DNA of 64,000 bases from contig NZ_PTXN01000010.1 of the NCBI RefSeq assembly GCF_012726345.1, positions 124,001-188,000 of the forward strand, given 5' to 3'. The notes under the pieces were generated by a model. That model searched no databases. It was not told where the DNA came from and saw nothing but the letters and a program-made list of their open reading frames with translations. The stretch is from Marinomonas sp. UCMA 3892 (GTDB taxonomy: Bacteria; Pseudomonadota; Gammaproteobacteria; Pseudomonadales; Marinomonadaceae). This document shows positions 46,052 to 61,000 of the stretch, piece after piece. Numbering within the stretch: the first letter of the stretch is position 1; each line of letters begins with the position of its first letter. The translations under genes and the position numbers were made by a program.

Positions 46052-49000
46052 TTACGACGCTAACAACTTCATCAAATCATTTCCATATTCATCAAACTGT
46101 TCAGCCGCAATAGCTAATTGCTCATCTAATGGCACAAAGATAGCACCATTAGCTTGAGCAGCTGACTCTGTCGACTCATCTTGAACAGAAGCAGGCAACT
46201 GGTCAAGGTCTACTTCAACCTCTAATACCCGAATATTACCACTCGCATCCACGGCATTAATTTTCAGGGTGATTTTACCTTGTCCAGATGGTGGCGTCAT
46301 AGAGATTTCACCAGTGGTTGGATTTACTTCCACCCAACTTGGCAAACTCGATCCATCCACTAAGGTGGCACTGTAGCTTGCAGCGACTCCTGTATCAGAC
46401 AAAGAAATGGACACCCTATCAGCTTGAGTAACCATACTGGCAATAGTTAAACCAGTGCTATTAGATAATTGACCAACGCCTTCTGTTACCCGAACCTGAC
46501 CATTAGCCCCCACATCAACAGACACTCGTGATTCCGATACTATCACTCCATTAGAAGCCCCTTGGCCATTACTTTCTGCTGCTGGGGATGGAACGACACT
46601 AACAGCACTGTCAATAGGCGCTGCAACATCAACCAATTGAACATCATCAGCTGACTCTCCAGCAAAACCACTGACGCCAGCACCTGAATCTATAAGACCC
46701 GAAGGTAGCGATTCAACATTAGGGTCAACATCTGGAGCATTGAAATCAGCCCCCCCACCTAGAGGCTGTAACGGTGCCGTTGTATTAGGATTCGTCTCAA
46801 CTGGCGGAGTTACTGGCGATGGTTTCAAAGTCAAAGTTACAGGAACCTTAACTTGACCCCCATTAGAATCGGTTGCTACGACTTGTAGTGTATTTACTCC
46901 TTCAAAACCACCCTGCGGTGTTCCAGATATAGTGCGAGTCGCCGCGTTAAATACTAACCCAGTTGGCAGGTTCTCAATACTCCATACCAGCTTACTCGTT
47001 TCTCCATTATCCACATCAGCAAATAAATTAGCCGGTAACGTCACTGGATTGAACACCAGACCAGAAGTTCCTGTCATTGCGGCAACGGTACTAGAGGCTA
47101 TCGGTGCATCATTCACCCCAGTTATGTTAAATACAGCACTAGTGCTCTGAGTCGCATTGCCATCCGTAACTTGAATCGTAAAACTATCAGTAACGGACTG
47201 CCCAACCACCAAAGATTGAGTGTCACTATCATTGTTGTTCAGGACATAGCTCACTAAATCAGTCGATACAGTTAATGTCGCTGTACCATAAGTGCCGATT
47301 CTTGAGTAAGTAGCGCCATTATCTAAAGTAGTCCAGCCATTATTCGTTAAATACGTAGCGTCATAACTAACGCTACCAACCGTATCAACATCGCCTTTAG
47401 TGAGGGTAATAGAGGAACTATTAGTACCAGCTGCGGCATTATTCACTCCTCCTGCTTCCACTAGGATAGCCGTTTCGGCCCCAGCACTCACCGTTGGCGT
47501 ATTGTCGTTCAAGTCATTGACGCTGACGGTTACCGCTTGCGTGGCACTCAAGCTCCCCGAATTGAGGTTCCCTGCACCGTTATCTGTCGCAATAACATTA
47601 AAGCTGTAGCTGGACTTAGTTTCATAATCTGCTGAGGCTTTTAACGTCACCACACCAGTCACCGCATTGATATCCAACAACACCGCATCGGCACCAGACA
47701 AACTGTAGCGCAAGGTGTTATTGGTGGCCGTACCGTCTACATCGGTCGCCGTTGCGGTGTAAATAACCGTACTGATATCAGCATTCTCATTGACACTGCC
47801 CGTCGCACCGGAAGTCATCACTGGCGTATTGTCGTTCAAGTCATTAACGCTCACGATCACCGCTTGCGTGGTACTCAGACTGCCTGAATTGAAGTTGCCG
47901 GCACCGTTATCCGTTGCCACAACATTAAAGCTGTAGCTGGTTTGAGTTTCATAATCCGCTGAGGCTTTCAGTGTCACCTCACCAGTGGTCGCATCGATGA
48001 TTAACTTATCAGCATCATCTCCAGACAAACTGTAGCGCAAGGTATTATTCGCCGCGGTGCCATCTGCATCGGTACCTGTGGCCGTGTAAATCACGGTCGA
48101 GGTATCGGCATTTTCATCAACGCTGCCTGTCGCACCAGAAGTCATCACCGGCGTATTGTCGTTCAAGTCATTGACGCTCACGATCACCGCTTGCGTGGTA
48201 CTCAGACTGCCTGAATTGAAGTTGCCGGCACCGTTATCCGTTGCCACAACATTAAAGCTATAGCTGGTTTGAGTTTCATAATCCGCTGAGGCTTTCAGTG
48301 TCACCTCACCAGTGGTCGCATCGATGATTAACTTATCAGCATCATCTCCAGACAAACTGTACACCAAGGTGCTGTTCGCTGCCGTACCATCTGCATCGGT
48401 CGCCGTTGCGATGTAAATAACCGTACTGGTATCAGCATTCTCATTAACACTGCCCGTCGCACCAGAAGTCATCACCGGCGTATTGTCGTTCAAATCATTG
48501 ACGCTGACGATCACCGCTTGCGTGGTACTCAAGCTACCAGAGTTTAGGTTCCCAGCACCGTTATCTGTCGCAATAACATTAAAGCTGTAGCTGGACTTGG
48601 TTTCATAATCCGCTGAGGCTTTTAACGTCACCACACCAGTCACCGCATTGATATCCAACAACGCCGCATCGTCACCAGACAAGCTGTAGCGCAAGGTGTT
48701 ATTGGTCGCCGTACCGTCTGCATCGGTCGCGGTAGCTGTGTAAATAACCGTACTGGTATCAGCATTCTCATTGACACTGCCCGTCGCACCGGAAGTCATC
48801 ACTGGCGTATTGTCGTTCAAGTCATTGACGCTGACGATAACCGCTTGCGTGGTACTCAGACTGCCTGAATTGAAGTTACCGGCACCGTTATCCGTTGCCA
48901 CAACGTTAAAGCTATAGCTGGTTTGAGTTTCATAATCCGCTGAGGCTTTCAGTGTCACCTCACCAGTGGTCGCATCGATGATTAACTTATCAGCATCATC

Positions 49001-52000
49001 TCCAGACAAACTGTACACCAAGGTGCTGTTCGCTGCCGTACCGTCTGCATCGGTCGCGGTAGCTGTGTAAATAACCGTACTGGTATCAGCATTCTCATTG
49101 ACACTGCCCGTCGCACTGGAAGTCATCACTGGCGTATTGTCATTCAGGTCATTAACGCTGACGGTCACCGCTTGCGTTGTACTCAAGCTACCAGAGTTGA
49201 GGTTCCCAGCACCGTTATCTGTCGCAATAACATTAAAGCTGTAGCTGGTTTGAGTTTCATAATCCGCTGAGGCTTTCAGTGTCACCTCACCAGTGGTCGC
49301 ATCGATGATTAACTTATCAGCATCATCTCCAGACAAACTGTACACCAAGGTGCTGTTCGCTGCCGTACCGTCTGCATCGGTCGCGGTAGCTGTGTAAATA
49401 ACCGTACTGATGTCAGCATTCTCATTGACACTGCCCGTCGCACCGGAAGTCATCACTGGCGTATTGTCGTTCAAGTCATTGACGCTGACGATCACCGCTT
49501 GCGTGGTACTCAGACTGCCTGAATTGAAGTTGCCGGCACCGTTATCCGTTGCTACAACATTAAAGCTATAGCTGGTTTGAGTTTCATAATCCGCTGAGGC
49601 TTTCAGTGTCACCTCACCAGTGGTCGCATCGATGATTAACTTATCAGCATCATCTCCAGACAAACTGTACACCAAGGTATTATTCGCCGCGGTGCCATCT
49701 GCATCGGTCGCGGTAGCTGTGTAAATAACCGTACTGGTATCAGCATTCTCATTGACACTGCCCGTCGCACCGGAAGTCATCACTGGCGTATTGTCGTTCA
49801 AGTCATTGACGCTGACGATCACCGCTTGCGTGGTACTCAGACTGCCTGAATTGAAGTTGCCGGCACCGTTATCCGTTGCTACAACATTAAAGCTATAGCT
49901 GGTTTGAGTTTCATAATCCGCTGAGGCTTTCAGTGTCACCTCACCAGTGGTCGCATCGATGATTAACTTATCAGCATCATCTCCAGACAAACTGTACACC
50001 AAGGTGCTGTTCGCTGCCGTACCGTCTGCATCGGTCGCGGTAGCTGTGTAAATAACCGTACTGGTATCAGCATTCTCATTGACACTGCCCGTCGCACCGG
50101 AAGTCATCGCCGGCGTATTGTCGTTCACATCGGTGATTGACAGAGTAACGTCTTGTTCAGTGCTGCGCATACCATCGGACGCAATCACGGTAAAGTTATA
50201 AGACGACTTAGTTTCGTAGTCCGCCGCTGCTTTCAGCTTCACTTCACCAGTCGTTGAATCAATAGTAAATACGTTGTGATCATCCGTCACTTTTAAGCTG
50301 TAAGTCACGCTGTTATGAACGGAAGTGCCGTCGGCATCGGTGGCATTTGCATCGTATACAACTGTTGTCACTGCCGTATTTTCAGCCAAAGTCGCTGTTG
50401 CCGCAGAGCTAAACACAGGCGCATTGTCGTTGATATCATTAATAGAGATAGTGACTGCCGCTGCGGTAGAAGCTTGCCCTACTGCATCGGTCGCCATGAT
50501 ATTCAGTGTATAAGAGGTCGCAGTTTCATAATCAATCGCTGCAGCACCCGCGCTGGTAAGTGTCACGACACCATTATTGTCAATCGCAAAGTAGCCATTG
50601 TCGTTACCCGATTGAATCGAGAACTGACTTACTCCGTTCGTATCTGTGGCTTTAACTTGGCCGATAACGGTATCAGCCACCATGCCTTCATCAAGATTAA
50701 AAGCTTGAGAGGCCGTCACAACAGGGGTGGTATTATCAATCGTTAATGTATCGCCAGAGGTAAATCCAGCCCCGATGGCGTTACTCACTGTATCAGTAAT
50801 ACCCGTACCAGAAGCGTTAAGGTCAAGACGAAGGCTACCATCACCACTGATGTTATTCACGGTGACCTGATAAGTACGACCCGAGCCTGTTATTGAAGCA
50901 ACAGTACCCGTTGCACCACCAGACAAACTAAAGTCGCTAACATCGACACCGGTTACGGCCTCGTTAAAGGTTACTGTATAGGTTGCACTGTCTGCGGTGG
51001 TCAACACAGCACCATCTCGGTTAATCGCAACAACACTTGGACCTGTATTATCTATAGTGATTTGTTGCCCTGTAACCCCAGCGCCTATCGCATTGCCCGC
51101 CGTATCAGTGATCCCTGTTCCAGAGTCTTTTAAATTCACCCCCAAAGTACCATCACTACTAACGCCATTCACTGTAATGGTATAAACCGAATCAGAGACT
51201 TGCGTCACACTCGTGATCGAGCCACCAGCGGCGGTGCCAGTCAATACAAAATCAGCGGCATCCACTCCACTCACGGCTTCACTGAATACCGCGGTAAAAG
51301 TGGCCGCACTGCCGCTTTGTGTATCTGCTCCCGCACGCACAATCGCCACGCCCGTTGGTGCAGTGGTATCAATAACAAAAGTATCACTGTCACCATCAGC
51401 TAAAGCATTACCAGAAGCGTCTGTAATGTTTGATTTATTCAAGGTCAATACATAAGTGCCTTCCGACGTTGTCACGCTCGACAAATCAATGGTATAAGCA
51501 TGACCACTGCCCGTCACTGACAACCCACTGATATCTACCGTATCGCCATTACGAGTAAGTGCGAAGTCTGCAATATCAACATTAGTCACTTGCTCACTGA
51601 AGTTAATAGTAACCGTACCCGCATTGGGTTGAGTAGGATCGGCAATATCTACAATCGCAACCGTGGGCGCTGTAGTGTCTACCGTACCCGTGGTAAAGTT
51701 ATAACTTATTGTATCGCTGATGGCTGCTAGAGCATTATCTGAACTGTCTGTTAACGCACCCGCCGTTATCTGAATGGCGTACTGGTTGGTCGCCATCAGA
51801 TTATTCGTTGGGTTGATGGTCAATTTATTACCCACAATAGCAAGCTGCCCATTGTGGTTGCCCACATCAATGGTCAAACTATTCGCACCATTGCCTGTAA
51901 TATCGTACAGGGTAATGGTGCCAGCATTACCTAACTGAACCCCCTCATCAAAGGTAATCTCAATAGAGTCCGCGACCGACACCCCAGTGGCATTGTCGGC

Positions 52001-55000
52001 AGGTACTACAGCACTAATAGTCGGTGCAATATCATCACTCACCGTAATACTGAACGATTTCTCAAATGTGGCATCGCCATCGTTCACCTGTACACGGATG
52101 CTATAAGTGCCAGCAGGCACATTCGCACGGTCCGTCACACGCAGATTGGCGCCATCAATATTGAACTTAGCGTTATCCGTATCGTTCACGCCAGACACTA
52201 ACGAATAAGTGAAGCTTTCACCAGTATCCGCATCGGTGGCGGAGAAGCTACCGACCACTACATTAGTGGCACCTTCAGAATGGCCGTATGTCGTATCACT
52301 CAATACAATATCGGTTGGCGCATCGTTAATAGAGGTACTCACTACCGTAGTAGTACTATCTATGCCGTTTGTGGTGCCATCGTTTACCGTAATAGTGAAC
52401 GTGGTAGACTCGGTTAAGCCTACTGCGACACGATTATCTGCCGGATCAAACACCAAGGCACGCAACGCCGCCTGAGCCGAGGCCAAAGTCGTCGACGTTA
52501 GGGTATAAGAACCACTACCGGCATCGGTAAAACCAGAAGCGATTAACGAAGCGGCAGTAAAAGTCCCTTTCGCCGCCGTATCCAACGCCACCGTCATCGA
52601 TACATTAGCACTATCCACATCAGCCAAGACCACATTACTAAATGGCGTCAGAGTGGCAGAGTCATTAACGGCTTGATTTGCAGAAGCGCCTGAAATAGTT
52701 GGCGCATCATTAACCTCGGTAATATTGATACTAACCGTTGAGTTAGAAGCTAAGGAGGCTGAATTGGCATCGTTAGCACTGATAGTTAGGGTTGCAGCAC
52801 CATTACCGCTGACATTATTTGCACCGGTATATTGAATGTTTGAAGCAGTGTCCAAGTAAGTATTGATATCTGTAGCAGAACCAGACAACGTAATAGTTTT
52901 GCTATCAACCAAGGTTTCGGTGACACCACTTCCAAAACCGCTGCCATCAGCTGGTGATGAGAAGCTCCCCTTGTCGATCGACAGAGTCACCGTCAGGTTA
53001 TCATTATCTACATCCGCAAAGACCACACTAGAAAGGTCTAGGTTAGAAGCCGTGTCTTCCGTTACTGAAATGGTTGCAGGTGCATTAGCAACCGTAGGCG
53101 CATCATTCACATTGGTAATATTAATGTTCACCGTTGGGTTAGATGCTAGATTCGCGGTGCCATCGCTGGCGCTGATGGTTAATGTGGCGGCATTGGTACC
53201 CGCAGCATTCGCCGCACCGGTATATCGAATATTAGAAGCCGTATCCAGATAGGTATTAATATCCGTAGCACTACCTACTAACGTAATAGTCGTTGCATTG
53301 ACTAGCGCCTCAGTCACTCCCGCGCCAACGCCAGAACCATCGGCAGGTGTAGAGAAAGTTCCATTATTCACCGACAAGGTAACGGTTAACGAGTCATCAT
53401 CACCATCGGCAAAAGTCACGGCTGAAAGATCAATATTAGATGCCGTATCTTCTGTTGTAGTAATAGAAGCTGGTGCGCCGGAGATCGTTGGGGCAGCGTT
53501 GGGAGGAGCGATCGTAGAAACATCTACTCGCGCAGGTGTGCCTTGAAGGTTTGGCGTGCCTTCGTCGTCTTCTGCCACTACATAAATATCATAAGCCGTG
53601 TTAGCAGATAGCCCTGAGACACTGAAGGTGTTCGAGAAAGCGCCGGTACTGACAGCAGCATTACCTGACGTAATGGCGGCACCACCGCCTGACGCCGTTC
53701 CAGCTTTTACTTCCGCAGCGGTAGGCGCTGTCGCTCCATCAGGTACAACAACGTAGTAAATCGTACCTGCTTCATCAATATCGGCAGTTAAATCTAAAGT
53801 AGTGGTCGAAATATTCAATGCGGAAGGCGTTGAAGTTTCAAAGCTTGGAGCTGCTGTATCGACGCCAGCGCCAGTAGTAAAACTTAGCGTGGTTTTATCA
53901 ACAATGCCCACAAAGGTCATGCCATCGGCATCAAAAAAAGCTTGCTTGTCGATTTGAATATAGTATTCGGTGCTGGCATCTAGATCGGTTGTTGGGTTAA
54001 TCGTAATCGTTGAAGAACCCGAGCCTGTGACTCTGCCATCATTGCCTGGAATAGATTCCACTAAAGAATTATCAGAAGTTTTATAAATCTTAATTGCGCC
54101 AGTGCCAGTTGAAGAAATGATTTCATCAAAGGTTAAAGTAATATTGGCGGTCGGTTCAATCCCTGTTGCATTATTGGTTGGCGTGGCTGAGTCAATAACA
54201 GGGGGTTTATTATCTGTTCCGGCAACCGTTCCATCCTGACGATAATAAGAAGGGACACCAGCGCCATCAGCAACAATAACATCTTCGTCACCATCATGAT
54301 CAAAATCTGCGACTAGGAAAGCTTCACTGTTCTGCAGAGGAAAAGAGGTATTCGGAGTTACTTTAGTAAAGCTTCCACTTCCATCATTGTCGAAAAAGGA
54401 ATAAGCCGCCCCATCATAAGCTAGAAAGTCCTGATCGCCGTCAGAATCGTAATCAATAGCAACTGTATACAGCCAATTATCACTACCAGTTACTGCACCA
54501 GCTGAGGCTAGTGGATCTTGGCTGAGTGTGAAAGTAGAATCCCCGTTATTTAGATAATAAGAAGGCAACCCTGTGCCATCAGCAGCAATAACATCTTCGT
54601 CACCATCATTATCAAAATCTGCAACTAGGAAAGCTTCACTGTTCTGTAAAGGGAAAGAGGTATTCGGAGTTACTTTAGTAAAACTTCCACTTCCATCATT
54701 ATTGAAGAAGGAATAAGCCGATCCATCATAAGCTAAAAAGTCTTGATCGCCATCCGAATCGTAATCAATTGCAACGGTATAAAGCCAATTATCACTACCA
54801 GTTACTGCACCAGCTGAGGCCAGTGGGTCTTGGCTGAGAGTGAACGTAGAATCCCCGTTATTTCGATAATAAGAAGGCAACCCTGTGCCATCCGCAACAA
54901 TAACATCTTCATCTCCATCATTATCAAAATCAGCGACTAGGAAAGCTTCACTCTTCTGTAAAGGGAAAGAGGTATTCGGAGTTACTTTAGTAAAACTTCC

Positions 55001-58000
55001 ACTTCCATCATTATTGAAGAAGGAGTAAGCCGATCCATCATAAGCTAAAAAGTCTTGATCGCCATCCGAATCGTAATCAATTGCAACGGTATAAAGCCAG
55101 CTTTGATCACCTGATACGGCCCCAGCAGCTGCAAGTGGATCTGCAGTTTGAGAGAATTGTGAAGCTAAAACCCCCGAGTAATCACTAACAGATATATTGT
55201 TAGATTCAATACTGGCAGTTGATGCTTCCAACACCCAATCCCCACCAAGCACCGCAGAACCAGTCAAATCATCAGAAGCCGCGATATCAGCCCCTGTTAC
55301 TTGGGCAAATTGATTGATAAAAGCCATACCCGTGTCGCCTTGGGCGACGTTACAGCCGTAGAGCAAGATGTCGCCACTATCGCTTAGAGCCTTGCCCCAA
55401 GCGGCGTAAGTAGCCGAATTTTGTGTGATAGCATCCGCTGAAACCGTTTCTGCACCGAGGTAGATTTCGCCTACACCGCCGTGAGACAGAATGTGTAACG
55501 CATCCAAGTCACTGTAGTTGGCAAGGATTTCGGTGATTTGCTCGGTGGCAGAGCGTGAACCATCCAACAACCAAATATCCGCTTCTGGATTCGCTTGCTT
55601 GGTCAGCTCGACTAAACCCGGCACACGGGAGTCAATAATAATAACTTGCTTGGCATCGGCAACGGATTGCTCAAGCAAGGTGCCTTCGCGGTTCAGATCC
55701 ACAATGGCATCAAGCTGTGCTTGGGTCAGCGCCCCTTCATTAAGCAATGTACCTGCAATAGTATAATTGTCGCCAGAGGTAAATTGGGCCGTGGACGCCT
55801 GACTAAGCGCATCATCAGCAGAACCCGTGAAGCTCAAGCCGACCGTTTGGCCTATCGTACCATTTACACCACTAACCGTGACCTTGAACACCTTACCATC
55901 GGAACTAGAAACATTGCTCACACCAGTATTACTTGCGTTACCTGTGACAGCAAAATCACTGGTTTCAATTCCAGTAACGGTTTCACTCATAACAACAGTG
56001 AAAACGACATCGGTGGCGGTATTTGCTTCAACCTGATTCACCATGCCACGACTTATAGACGTTACAGTCGGCAAGGTATTGTCGATAGTATAAGATTCGT
56101 CCGTTGCCAGTTCTGTCCCAGCCAAAGCATTACCAGCTATGTCTGTAATGTTTTGGCCAGAATTGAAGTTCAAGCCAAGGGCACCATCACCGACAATATT
56201 ACTAACAGTAACGGTATAAGAAGAACCCGAACCCGATACGGCTGAAATAGCGCCGGTTACATCACCAGAAATTTCAAAATCATCCATGCTGACATTGGTA
56301 ACGGCTTCACTAAAGGTCACATCAAAGGTCACCGAATCTGCCGTACTTAAAGCGGTATTCGTCGTGATAATCGCGGTAGCAGTCGGTGCGGTGTTTTCAA
56401 TAGTGTAGGTTTCTAATAACGCACTAGGTGTCGTTGCAGTTAACGCATTGCCCGCAATATCATTTACTGTCGCCGCAGACTTAAGCTGTACGCCCAAAGT
56501 GCCATCACCATCGACGCCAGAAATAGTAATCACAAAGCCATTGCCGGTACCCGTTACGCTGCTAATATTTGCACCGTTGGTCGCCGTTCCGGTTAATTCG
56601 AAATCATCAATACCCAAACCTGTTACGGTTTCGCTAAACACCGCGATAAACTGTACTGAGTCGGCATTAGTCGTGGCACTGTCTACGCGGTTTATTGAGA
56701 TTAACGTCGGTGCTACCGTATCAACGGTATATACCTCATCATCCGCTGGTTCTGCGGTAGCGAGGGCGTTACCCGCCGCATCCGTCACAGCATGATCGGA
56801 CTTCAAGTTAAGCCCTAGCGTGCCAACACCAGAAATGCCGGTGACATTGACGGTAATCGTATTAGTGCCTGAGCCAGTAATGCTGCCAATTGTGCCCGCT
56901 ACTGAACCGCCGACATTCAGCTCAAAATCTCCAGCCACCGCAGTAACCGCTTCATTAAAGGTCAAGGTAAAGCTAGTTGTATCACTGTTGACCACATCGT
57001 CATCGGCGCGCTGAATCGATAAGAACGTCGGCGCAGTAGAGTCGGTAACACCTGTAGTAAAGTTCAACGTCGTGTTATCACTGATGCCTGCATAGGTATT
57101 CCCTGCCGTATCGCGTACGGCGTTACCATCTATACGAATCGCATAAGTAGTGGCTTCATCTAGGTCAGACACTGGATTCAAGGTAACTGTATTGCCAGAA
57201 TACGTTAAATTACCGCCGTTCAATACATCAAAAGTCTCTACCGTAGTACCGGTCGTGACATTGATTAGGGTAATCTCATCATAACCTTTGGCAATGTCTT
57301 CACTAAACGTCAGAGTGATGTCGCCACTTGGGGCAACTGAAACAGCCCCATCAGCAGGGTTACTAGAAGACAAAGTCGGAGCGGTATCATCGACAGTAAT
57401 GGTTAAGCCAGAGGATGCCACACTGACATTGCCGGCCGTATCGGTAGCTTTTGTCGTTAAGGTATGACTACCAGTAGAAAGCTCTGAGCTGGTAATGCTC
57501 CAATTACCTGAACCATCCGCCGTTGCTGAACCAAGTGATGTGGTTCCGTCGGTATCATAAAGAACCACGGTCGCGCCAGCTTCAGCGGTTCCTGTCACGG
57601 TTGGCGTTGTATCATTTGTTATGTCATCGGTGGAAGAAGTACCACTGTCCGTCCCCGCTGTCATATCTGGCGTAGTCGGAGAACTAGGCGCTGTGGTGTC
57701 AATCACGATCGCTTTATTAGCCCCAAGAGAGTCAGATGCGCCAGGAGTCGCTAAGGTTAAAGTAGCGTCATAACCACCCGCATCTTTAATGCTACCTCCG
57801 TTTAAGGTTAATGCAGATGTACTGATGTAATCTAAATCAGCACTGGTATCACCTGCTTGTACCGTATAATTAAACGTCAGCGTATTGCTGCCAGAACCAG
57901 ATACATAATCGACAACACGGTCTTCGGAGCCTGTTTCTAATATTAATTGTGGCGTGCCTGTCACAGTAACAGCATCATCAAAGGTCACTGTTATTGCAAT

Positions 58001-61000
58001 AACATCGCCTTCATTATAACTACCATTACTTGTAGTCGCAGCCACACTGGCCACCACTGCAGGTACTTGAACCACAGCCACCGTTGACGCAATAGATAAG
58101 TCCGCTACATTATCATTAGCACCAGTATTACTTCCAGAATCAGTAATAGAGGTCAATGTGACTACTCGGTTTCCTTCTGTTGGTGCTTCAGACGTGTTTT
58201 TATATTTTAAAAATGGTACATAGTTCTGCCAAACCGCTGCAGTATCTGAGGCATTGATCGTCACAGTCGCTGTGGTGCCAGTCAAGCTCACCGTATAGCT
58301 AAACACTGCCGGGCTAGTATGTGAGGCACTTTGATTATCTTGCAAAGCAATATTAACACTACCAAAGGTTAAAAATTCATTGCCTAGATCACTGATGTTA
58401 CTGACAGTAAGCGTCAGCTGTTCAATGGTTTGACCTGCTTCAACCGTGCTCGCATTGGGATTATTGAATAAGGTGACATCAGCACCTCCTTCAGTAAAGG
58501 TAGGATTCAAAGGAGTAGCGGTTAACGTCGGCTCATCGTTGACCTCAGTAATATTAATATTTACCGTTGAGATTGTAGAATCCGTGGTACCGTCATTAGC
58601 CTTGATACTAATCGTTGCGGCATTATCACCACTGGTGTTGCTAGCGCCTATGTATTGAATGTTGGTGGTAGTGTCCAAATAAGTATTAATATTCGCGGCA
58701 GTACCTGAAAGTGTCAACGTTCCCGTACCGGAGTTACTCACTGTCACATTGCCACCAGAAGAAGCGGCTAACGTGCCAGCCGATGTGGTCAGGGTGACCG
58801 TAAGATTATCGCCATCGCTGTCAACAAAAGTCACGCCAGACAGGTCAACATTGGAAGCGGTATCTTCAGTGACAGTAATATCTGCAGGTGCATTAGAAAT
58901 GGTTGGCGTATCATTGACTGGCGTCAGTAAAAGCGTTTTAGTAACAATATTACTCTGATCAATGCCGTCATTTACGACAAAAGTCACACTTCTTGAAGTA
59001 CTTATCAATGTAGGCACATCAGAAGTGGATGAGTAGGTAACGGCTCTTAACGCACTTTGCCATTCAGCTAGATTAGCTGACGCACTCGCGGAAGTTAAGG
59101 TCAGTGTGCCATTAATCGAGTCGTAAGACGCTGAAATGTTACCCATACTGCTGCCGTCATTTATAAACGTCAGAAGATCACCTGTTGTGAAATGCGTGCT
59201 AATAGCAATGGTTGCCGTGGCTAGCGTTGTACTGTCAATGTCACTTAAAACTAAATCTGACGCAACCACAGCAGCTGTACCACCTTCTGTATAATTAACT
59301 GGTGGTTTGAAGTCAGAATCTAAACTCCCTGAGCTGGAGTATTTGGCAAGAACAAAATCATTATTTCCATTCGCCTGATAGCGATTTCCAGCAATAAAAA
59401 TATAACCATCGGCATCAATATCAGCTCCCCAAGCATAATTTTTACGTCCATCTAAATCGGTAGTAACTTTGCCACTCGTACCAAATGTCGTGTCCAACGA
59501 ACCGTCTGCATTGAAGCGCATTAACTGATAATCGGCACCACCACCATTCGCATTATTTCCAATTAAATTAATTTTGCTATTTGCATCAATAATAATTTCT
59601 TTATATTGACTAAAACCTAAACCTGACAGGTTTATAAAACCATTAGTGCCAAAACTGCTGTCAAGACTGGCCGTCGTTAAATCCACTTTCAATAGTTCGC
59701 TGTTTTGAACAAAAGAACCATCTAGATATTGTGTGGAGACCATCGCAAAAAGCGCATTATCACTGGCACCCGATATACTGACTGTAAATGTGAACAAAGT
59801 ACCAGAATAATTGGGCGTAATAATAGCAAAACCTGCCGTACCAAAATCAGTGTCAGCAACACCATCTACAGAATATTTGACAACTACCAACTTTTTGTTA
59901 ACAGTATCATTTAATGTTTGATAGACACTACCATCAGAGGCAACTTTGAACCCCCCACTCGTGGCGTTTGGATAGGTTGCATTTTTTAAGACTCCATTAA
60001 CACCCCAATTAGCATCAAGGTTGCCAGAAGCGTCTAATTTAACCAATGTCGAATCTGACGAATAGCCAAATAGATAACCGCCATCCGAAGTTAATTGTAC
60101 TTTCCAGAAATAAGCACTGCTGGGCTCATCATAAGTAAAAAAACCATTATTACCAAAGGAAGTATCGACAGAGCCATCCGAGTTATAACGCACAACAATA
60201 CTTTCGTTTTCGTTTACATCATTCTTAGTTTGACCCGCAACCACAATTTTGCCATTGGCATCAATCGCGATGGCATAAGCTCGATCATCCCCAGACTCTA
60301 CACTTGACTCTGTATTCGTTGCAGCGCCTAAACTACTAAACGACGTTAAAACTACTCCATTATCACCAAATGAACTATCAAGACTTCCATCTGTGTTGTA
60401 ACGCAATAGAGCAATGTCATCAGATGTACCTGTCCAGCTATAACCGACTACAACAGCTTTTCCATCAGACTGAACGGCGACTTCATAGGCACGATCTGTT
60501 CCTGAGCCAATGGCCTCACCAAAAGTACCATACTGATCACTTAATACAGGCGCATCATTCACCGCCGTCACCGCGATATCGCGGATGTTCGATCCTTGGT
60601 TCCCCGCCCCGTCGGTCAGGTTGAAGGTCACCGTGCGAGCCGAGGCACTTGGGTTGTCTGATGTGCTGTTATAACGAATGGCCTGAAGCACTCCTTGGAT
60701 ATCTGCCGCCGTTGCGGAAGATAAGAAGGTTAAAGTCCATATTGTGTTGTTGGTCACACTGGAGGCCGTCACGGTACCAATATTGGTCGAACCAGAACGT
60801 AAATCTGTTCCGTTGACGTTAATGCCCGTCGATATGCCCGTGGCGAGTGACAAAGTATCAGTCGCTTCCGCATTAGCGGAAATCTGCACGGTTAAGACGG
60901 ACGAACCGGGGCTTCCCACTTCGGTTAGTGTCGCGCCGCCGTCAATGACAGTTGCAGCGTCATTTTCCATATAAGTCAACGATCCGCCCGTGGTGGAAAT

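Noticed and set aside
46052..47100. Search for C-terminal RTX (GGxGxD) repeats as a type I secretion signal in the giant protein
   Set aside because: No run of GGxGxD nonapeptides is visible; Gly/Asp-rich stretches near 46650-46760 are a linker (LGGGADFNAPDVDPNVE), not RTX.
47496..50112. Regularly spaced repeats that might suggest a CRISPR array
   Set aside because: The period is 327 bp, the repeated unit is the whole period and it is in frame with the giant coding sequence; there are no short repeats with unique spacers.
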